Assembly: GCA_002418985.1 (NCBI GenBank) | Contig: DIFE01000040.1 | Location: 1 to 9,895 of the forward strand | DNA: 9,895 bases | Direction of reading: 5' to 3' | Origin: Deltaproteobacteria bacterium UBA5756 | GTDB lineage: Bacteria > Desulfobacterota > Syntrophorhabdia > Syntrophorhabdales > Syntrophorhabdaceae | Part shown: in pieces, positions 5,945-9,895 of the stretch | Layout of the letters: the number at the start of each line of letters is the position of its first letter | Numbering within the stretch: position 1 is the first letter of the stretch | Notes under the pieces: generated by a model | The model's input: only the letters and a program-made list of their open reading frames with translations | What the model was told of the DNA's origin: nothing | The model's database searches: none | Program-made: the position numbers and the translations under genes

Positions 5945-6667
5945 ATGTCTATGTTCACGCCAATAAGGCCCTTGCGGGTTTCCAACGAAGTGACGGAGCA
6001 GTTGAAACAATCCATCCTCCTCGGTCATTTCAAACCCGGCGACAAATTGCCGTCCGAACGGGAACTGGCCGAGGACTTTCAGGTAAGCCGGGTGGCCATC
6101 AGGGAGGCACTCAGGACCCTCGAGAATGCCGGTTTCATTGCCACCCGCCAGGGCATTACGGGCGGGGCCTTCGTCACCGACCTATCCTTCCAGCAGCTCA
6201 CCAATTCCTTTCTTGACCTTTTTCTTTGCGAGAAGCTATCCATTCCCGAGCTCTACCATGTCCGCCTCCTTATTGAACCCGAAGTGGCCCGCCTTGCAGC
6301 ACTGAAGGTGAACGACGAGTACACCCGGCGTCTGAGGGAGGCTATCGAAGCGGAAAAGATCCCCGGCCCGACACTCTCGGAGGAGGTCGACCGGAAGACT
6401 TCCGTCCACTACATCCTTGCCGAAATGTGCGGGAACCGGTTCTTCGAAGCCCTCGTCACCTGCGTCATGAGGCTCACCAAACAGGTCGTCGAAGCCGTTA
6501 AACCCGACACCCAGAAGCTCCACCCCGCAGGCCTCCACGACGCCGCGGTCGAAGCCGTCATCGCCGGCGACCCCGAAACCGCCGCAAAAGAAATGGAAAA
6601 GCACGCCGTCGCCTTCGGCAAGAATCTGATGGAGATGGAAGAGGAATACCATCAGAAGAAAGGCTAG
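5945..6667 (+). CDS. GntR-family transcriptional regulator, FadR/FCD subfamily
   Basis: A 240-residue cytoplasmic regulator, usual size for the subfamily. Residues 10-77 form the winged helix-turn-helix (LGHFKPGDKLPSERELAEDF, then VSRVAIREALRTLENAGFI and RQGITGGAFV as the wing). Residues 85-230 are the helical FCD effector domain. H155, H198 and H220 fall where the domain's metal-binding histidines are expected (VHYILAEMCGN, LHDAAVEAVIAGD, MEKHAVAF). FCD proteins typically sense organic acids or acyl-CoAs and often repress the divergent operon. It is transcribed away from the binding-protein gene across a 208-base spacer. The upstream ribosome site is weak, so the ATG at 5951 (M3) is a possible alternative start. 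Effector unknown. Confidence 0.94.
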   Translation: MSMFTPIRPLRVSNEVTEQLKQSILLGHFKPGDKLPSERELAEDFQVSRVAIREALRTLENAGFIATRQGITGGAFVTDLSFQQLTNSFLDLFLCEKLSIPELYHVRLLIEPEVARLAALKVNDEYTRRLREAIEAEKIPGPTLSEEVDRKTSVHYILAEMCGNRFFEALVTCVMRLTKQVVEAVKPDTQKLHPAGLHDAAVEAVIAGDPETAAKEMEKHAVAFGKNLMEMEEEYHQKKG

Positions 6668-6752
6668 AAGACTGTTTTCGTTAGCCTTCACACCTAAATT
6701 AGATATCACGTATTTTTGCTTTTGCCCGAACCCTAAACCCAAACCGCCTTAT

Positions 6753-6968
6753 CTACCCTCCAAAGTCCGGGTTGATGAATTCGATCTTGTCGCCTTCGTT
6801 GAGGGTTGTCGCAGGATAGGTGTGGGGATGAATAAAGCTGTTGTTGCACTCAACAATGAGATGTTTGTCTTGTTCGCCAATCCTGACTATCAGTTCGGCG
6901 ATGGTTGTGCCTGCGGGCACCTTCTCTTTTATTCCGTTGAAGATAATCTCTATGTATTGGGCTGTCAT
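6753..6968 (-). CDS. ThiS/MoaD-like sulfur carrier, copy 2
   Basis: A 71-residue beta-grasp protein ending NPDFGG with the diglycine needed for thiocarboxylate formation. Hand alignment of its last 66 residues to the protein at 2588-2788 needs no gap and gives 36 identities (55%), with the final nine residues (EFINPDFGG) identical. Both are therefore probably served by the same activating enzyme. It is convergent to the GntR-family gene (85 bases between stops). Its own promoter must lie in 6969-7030, where TACAAT is a possible -10 box. No good ribosome site is visible before the ATG, so the first few residues (MTAQY) are uncertain. Its role is unknown; it may be a duplicated carrier specialised for another enzyme. 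Confidence 0.85.
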   Translation of the reverse strand: MTAQYIEIIFNGIKEKVPAGTTIAELIVRIGEQDKHLIVECNNSFIHPHTYPATTLNEGDKIEFINPDFGG

Positions 6969-7022
6969 GGGTAGAGAGTCATTGTAGACTATCCGTGATG
7001 GGCATGCCAGAGAAAATGGTAT

Positions 7023-7258
7023 CGGGCTTCAGGTTTCATGGTTCAGGGTTTCGGGTTCTACGTTCCGGGCAATAGCGTCTCGGACCCGCCGGGAATCCAG
7101 ATTCTGTCATCGTTTCTTTTGTAATTCTGACAGATTGACATCGATCGCTTATACCGATAGAATTTAAACGGTTTCGGGTTTCGTGTTTTGGGATCGGAAT
7201 GATCGCGACGGATTCGGTTTCTTTGTTCGTTTTGATTTTACATGGAACCTGAAACCCG
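7023..7258. repeat. 236-bp segment bounded by 18-bp inverted repeats
   Basis: CGGGCTTCAGGTTTCATG at 7023-7040 matches the reverse complement of 7241-7258 at 16 of 18 bases. The interior has GGGTTTC-type low-complexity runs and another inverted repeat, TCTGTCA (7103-7109) with TGACAGA (7128-7134). It encodes no protein. Size and ends fit a small non-autonomous element or a composite of intergenic repeats. I could not identify a clear target-site duplication. Confidence 0.5.
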
Positions 7259-7270
7259 GCACAATCTTCC

Positions 7271-7357
7271 CCGTCATTCCGGCTTAAGGCCGGAAGCCAG
7301 GAAAAGTGTTGGGATAGAAAAACTCTCCTGGGTCCCGGATCAAGTCCGGGATGACGG
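7271..7357. repeat. Dispersed palindromic element, copy B (about 87 bp, inverted relative to copy A)
   Basis: It begins CCGTCATTCCGG and ends CCGGGATGACGG, with self-complementary ends CCGGCTTAAGGCCGG and CCCGGATCAAGTCCGGG. Its reverse complement aligns end to end with 3049-3133, including the central TCTATCCCAA and GGGACCCAGG blocks. Unlike copy A it is not followed by the tandem 27-bp array. It sits 30 bases upstream of the small membrane protein gene, on the promoter side. Confidence 0.85.
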
Positions 7358-7387
7358 TAAAGAGGGAAGTCCGGGGATGGTGTTAAG

Positions 7388-7687
7388 ATGTCTACTGTAG
7401 GGTTTGTTTTTTTTGGGCTTTCCTGCTTTATCTGCTTGACCAACATCGTTAACGGCATCGAGAGGATGGTCAGGAAACGCAGGGGCGTGACGGTTCGAAG
7501 GGGGTCGAACATCCACGTTCTTTCCATTGTCTTCGCCATCATGGCATACGTCTTCGCGAAGGATACGCTGGGAGCATGGGTTTTCATCCCGGCCGTCATC
7601 GATCCCGCTACACTCTTCATCTTTGCGGCCCCTATTCTCCTTTTTCGCATGAGAAAGGAGGATGGACAGGAGCAAGACCATCCATGA
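7388..7687 (+). CDS. Small membrane protein (99 aa), unknown function
   Basis: A hydrophobic 99-residue protein with three likely membrane segments at about 3-22, 43-57 and 63-87. A strongly basic loop (RMVRKRRGVTVRR, 26-38) should face the cytoplasm, and the C-terminus is charged. The hydrophobic first segment favours the ATG at 7388, although its ribosome site (GGGGA, 11 bases away) is weak. Its stop overlaps the start of the LysE-family gene by four bases (ATGA), which indicates coupled translation and a shared role in the membrane, possibly as partner of the exporter. I recognise no family. Confidence 0.72.
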   Translation: MSTVGFVFFGLSCFICLTNIVNGIERMVRKRRGVTVRRGSNIHVLSIVFAIMAYVFAKDTLGAWVFIPAVIDPATLFIFAAPILLFRMRKEDGQEQDHP

Positions 7688-8313
7688 TCGGTTTTGTGGG
7701 CGCCGCACTGGTCCTTGGCTTGTCCTCCGGTCTTTCCCCGGGACCTTTGTCAGCCCTTGTCATCGCCCAGACGATTAAGTACGGCGCAAAAGAGGGGATA
7801 AAGGTCTCTGTGACACCCCTGGTCACCGACATCCCGATCATTTGCATCGCAGTCTTTCTCCTGTCGAGCTTTGCCTATGTTCATAATGTCCTTGGATGGA
7901 TTTCCATCGCAGGCGGGTCGTTCCTGATATACCTGGCATGGGAGACCTTTCGGGCAACACCGCCCGAGATGAACGCAGCCGGCCGACAGGTTCAGTCGCT
8001 TGGCAAAGGCATCGCGGTCAATGCCCTTAACCCTCACCCCTATCTCTTCTGGATTACCGTCGGAGCACCGATAATAATCAAAGCGTATCAGGAAAGTCTT
8101 GCGGCCGCGGCGGCCTTTATCCTTTGTTTTCTCTTCTCCCTCGTTGGCACCAAGGTGTTCATTACAGTCGTAGTGGACAGGACAAAACGGGTTCTGGCCG
8201 GAAAAGCGTATCGATACATCATGCGGACCCTGGGATTTCTTCTCTTTGTTTTCGCGCTTTCTCTTATCAGGGACGGGCTCGTTCTCTTAAGGGTGATCGC
8301 CAAATTTCCTTGA
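7684..8313 (+). CDS. LysE/RhtB-family amino-acid or metabolite exporter
   Basis: From the ATG at 7684 this encodes 209 residues with about six hydrophobic segments, the size and topology of LysE-type exporters of the inner membrane. The family signature GLSPGP lies at 16-21, followed by AQTIKYGAKEGIKV. A second conserved spot, NALNPHPYLFW, lies at 113-123. An ATG overlapping the preceding stop (ATGA) with AGGAG about ten bases upstream supports this start. The frame extends further 5', but that part only shadows the membrane-protein gene. The transported solute cannot be deduced. Confidence 0.87.
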   Translation: MIGFVGAALVLGLSSGLSPGPLSALVIAQTIKYGAKEGIKVSVTPLVTDIPIICIAVFLLSSFAYVHNVLGWISIAGGSFLIYLAWETFRATPPEMNAAGRQVQSLGKGIAVNALNPHPYLFWITVGAPIIIKAYQESLAAAAAFILCFLFSLVGTKVFITVVVDRTKRVLAGKAYRYIMRTLGFLLFVFALSLIRDGLVLLRVIAKFP

Positions 8314-8380
8314 AAGCTTACCTTCCGGCCGGATAGAATATCGAAGTTCGTAAAATCCTTTTTTCAGAGGAGTGCCTGTC

Positions 8381-9163
8381 ATGCCCGATTACAGCAAAAT
8401 CGACACACCGGATGTCTTATCCTATGTATTCTATCCCCGGGACGAATTCGGTCCCTGCCCCAAATATGCCTTTGATCATTTCATCCCCGTTGCTGACTCG
8501 GTGGCCGTCCATTGCCGCTTTTACAAGCAGGAGGACAGCTGGCCATGGATTCTTTATTTCCACGGCAATGGTGAAGTTGTCAGTGATTACGACGAAATCG
8601 CGATCTTCTACTTCAAATACAAACTCAATCTGGTTGTGGTCGATTACCGCGGGTATGGAAAGAGCAACGGCACGCCCACGGTCGCCGACATGTCAGTTGA
8701 CGCGCACAAGGTCTATGAATCTGTCACGGCGACATTGAAAGAAAGAAACTTGAGAGACGACCTGTGGGTCATGGGCAGGTCGCTCGGCAGCGTTTCCGCC
8801 CTGGAAATAGCCTACAAACAGGGATCACAAATCAATGGACTCATTATTGAAAGCGGATTTCCGAGCATTTCGAGCCTCATCGTCCGCCACGGCATCGCCA
8901 CGCCCGACATGAACCTTGATGCCATTACGAGGGAATGTCTGGACATGGTGAAGATGATTACAGTCCCTGTCCTTATCATTCACGGCGAGTACGATACGCT
9001 TGTACCGCCCGACGAGGCTGAAACCATTTTGGAGAATATCGGTTCTTCGAACAAGGACCTTCTCATGATACCCGGCGCAACCCATAATGACATAATGTTC
9101 GTAGGGTTGAGACAGTACATGGAAGCCATCAGGAAACTCGTTGATACGACGAGTCCCGTGAAA
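8381..9163 (+). CDS. Alpha/beta hydrolase (serine hydrolase, BEM46/S33-like)
   Basis: A 261-residue cytoplasmic protein with no signal peptide. The oxyanion-hole motif is FHGNGE (60-65). DYRGYGKSNG (88-97) is typical of this branch. The nucleophile elbow GRSLGS places Ser134, the acid is Asp205 in HGEYDTLVPP and the base is His235 in PGATHND, so the catalytic triad is complete. AGAGGAG eight bases before the ATG at 8381 decides the start; the in-frame GTG at 8372 overlaps that ribosome site. It follows the LysE-family gene by 67 bases and could share its transcript. The substrate is unknown; esterase or peptidase-like activity is possible. The stop codon is TAG at 9164-9166. Confidence 0.92.
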
Positions 9164-9191
9164 TAGTCTCTGATCGTTTTGTAGAGTTTGT

Positions 9192-9221
9192 GAAGCCGCT
9201 CTTTATTTGATGAGCGACTTC
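9192..9221. repeat. Inverted repeat at the convergent gene ends
   Basis: GAAGCCGCTC (9192-9201) and GAGCGACTTC (9212-9221) form a ten-base stem with one mismatch and a ten-base loop. It lies 26 bases past the hydrolase stop and overlaps the 3' end of the opposing 60-aa gene. The location fits a shared transcription end point, but neither strand has a following T-run, so intrinsic termination is uncertain. Confidence 0.45.
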
Positions 9222-9385
9222 ACCTTCTCTATCAATGTCTTTAATTGCTTTTCCCGTTCTTTCAGGGCTTCACGGAACTCTCGTCTGTTGGTCCTGACTA
9301 TCTCCACCTCAAGGTGGGAATAATACCTTTCCAGAACATTAAGCAGCAGTTTTGCTTCATCCTCATTCATTTCGCAGGTTACCAT
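9203..9385 (-). CDS. Small helical protein (60 aa), unknown function
   Basis: A very strong ribosome site (AAGGAGG, six bases from ATG) makes this short gene credible. The 60 residues start MVTCEMNEDEAKLLLNVLE and continue as a highly charged, probably coiled-coil helix rich in Lys, Arg and Glu (REFREALKEREKQLKTL). There is no membrane segment. It lies 41 bases downstream of the cyclic-nucleotide-binding-fold gene on the same strand and is probably co-transcribed with it. I recognise no named family. Confidence 0.75.
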   Translation of the reverse strand: MVTCEMNEDEAKLLLNVLERYYSHLEVEIVRTNRREFREALKEREKQLKTLIEKVKSLIK

Positions 9386-9426
9386 GTTTTCCTCCTTGAG
9401 GGGACTTTGGCCCGCCCGGCCTTAGA

Positions 9427-9864
9427 CTATTGCTGCCTGTAGATGTACTGATAGGCGCTTCTGAGTCTCTGCGCGACTATCCCTATAAGGTGTTTGTAAA
9501 TGAGGAGACCTTCTTCGGGATGACGCTTTACCTCATTCTCGATGACATCCCGCCCTATCCTTATGACTTTGGTCGGCGCAAGACACCGGGCGGTTGCGCT
9601 GTAAACATAGGGCTCCACAAGGGCCGACCAGCCGAATATCTCGCCGGGCCTCTTGACGATAAAATGCATATTCTCCTTTTCCAGGACGACAATATCCACC
9701 TCGCCTTCCACCAGTTCGTAAAAGCTGGAACCAGGCTCATCCGCCCTGAAGATAACGTCGTCGCGCTCAAACGACAACTCTTCACCCATCTTCCCGATCT
9801 CGGCAATGACCCTCTGACTCACCCCCTTGAAAAGGTCGAATTCCTTTGTTGGTGAAGCTTCCAT
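9427..9864 (-). CDS. Cyclic-nucleotide-binding-domain protein without effector domain
   Basis: A 145-residue protein consisting of a single cNMP-binding beta-barrel (about 10-105) and a C-terminal helix (107-143), with no helix-turn-helix, kinase or channel part. Typical features are LSFERDDVIFRADEPGSSFYELVEGEVDIV (motif spread over 30-59) and a phosphate-binding-cassette-like stretch PGEIFGWSALVEP (73-85). In CRP the cassette ends R-S-A with the arginine holding the cyclic phosphate. Here the equivalent is Y88-S89-A90, so classical cAMP binding is doubtful. It could be a stand-alone sensor or adaptor. The ribosome site is weak, and the predicted ATG is near the window edge. Probably transcribed with the 60-aa gene. 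Confidence 0.87.
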   Translation of the reverse strand: MEASPTKEFDLFKGVSQRVIAEIGKMGEELSFERDDVIFRADEPGSSFYELVEGEVDIVVLEKENMHFIVKRPGEIFGWSALVEPYVYSATARCLAPTKVIRIGRDVIENEVKRHPEEGLLIYKHLIGIVAQRLRSAYQYIYRQQ

Positions 9865-9895
9865 GATAGACTGTTAGCACCACCCCTTTCACCCT

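Larger units (their letters stand above)
6969..7387. other. Gene-free, repeat-rich intergenic region (about 420 bp)
   Basis: No open frame here has a ribosome site or recognisable protein. The visible minus-strand frame is partly a translation of the palindromic repeat (the RHPGLDPG-type peptide typical of such spurious frames). The region contains GGGTTTC-rich stretches (7043-7056, 7170-7192), an inverted-repeat-bounded segment (7023-7258) and palindromic element copy B (7271-7357). Promoters for the flanking divergent genes must lie inside, but I see no strong consensus. Confidence 0.75.

Noticed and set aside
6236..6742. A 168-codon minus-strand open frame opposite the regulator gene.
   Set aside because: It overlaps the FCD domain of the GntR-family gene in antisense, and its composition (repeated Gly/Phe/Asp) is a mirror of that gene's codons.
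7036..7650. A 204-codon minus-strand open frame over the intergenic repeats.
   Set aside because: Its middle is just the translated palindromic repeat (HPGLDPG-type peptide), its N-terminal part is antisense to the small membrane protein gene, and the rest is low complexity without family resemblance.
8324..8333. Perfect palindrome TCCGGCCGGA after the LysE-family gene, considered as a terminator.
   Set aside because: It has no loop and no following T-run. A ten-base GC palindrome can occur by chance in this composition.
8372..8380. GTG start for the alpha/beta hydrolase.
   Set aside because: The GTG overlaps the AGAGGAG ribosome site that is correctly spaced for the ATG at 8381.

Overview
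The window looks like chromosomal DNA of a moderately GC-rich anaerobic bacterium, most plausibly a deltaproteobacterium/Desulfobacterota of the syntrophic aromatic-degrading type (Syntrophorhabdus-like). This taxonomy is inferred from gene content (TRAP uptake, phenylacetate-CoA-ligase-like enzyme, hydroxybenzoyl-CoA-reductase-like molybdenum enzyme, ThiS-like carriers, FCD regulator) and from the dispersed palindromic repeats. No marker gene is present to prove it.

Left two thirds (1-5736, minus strand): one probable seven-gene operon read right to left. It encodes a TRAP-type periplasmic solute-binding protein, an AMP-forming PaaK-family acyl-CoA ligase, a 58-residue protein of unknown function, a ThiS/MoaD-like carrier, and the FAD, [2Fe-2S] and molybdopterin subunits of a xanthine-dehydrogenase-family enzyme. 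The molybdopterin gene runs off the left edge. The likely logic is import of an organic (perhaps aromatic) acid, activation to a CoA thioester, and hydroxylation or reductive dehydroxylation by the Mo enzyme. The FAD subunit lacks the extra [4Fe-4S] loop of true 4-hydroxybenzoyl-CoA reductase, so the reaction is open. The ligase and the 58-residue gene are separated by a repeat patch: an 85-bp palindromic element plus four 27-bp tandem units.

Centre (5737-6968): a divergent GntR/FCD-family regulator at 5945-6667 faces the operon. The intergenic region holds a good sigma-70 promoter firing towards the operon. One imperfect palindrome lies between its -35 and -10 boxes and a second covers the start site, an arrangement expected for a repressor. 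A second ThiS-like gene, 55% identical to the first and sharing its last nine residues, lies convergently just beyond the regulator.

6969-7387 has no convincing gene. It holds a 236-bp segment bounded by 18-bp inverted repeats and a second, inverted copy of the palindromic element.

Right part: a plus-strand group of a small three-helix membrane protein, a LysE-family exporter translationally coupled to it, and an alpha/beta hydrolase (7388-9166). Convergent to these, on the minus strand, are a cyclic-nucleotide-binding-fold protein without a DNA-binding domain and a 60-residue helical protein (9864-9203). These genes have no obvious link to the operon.
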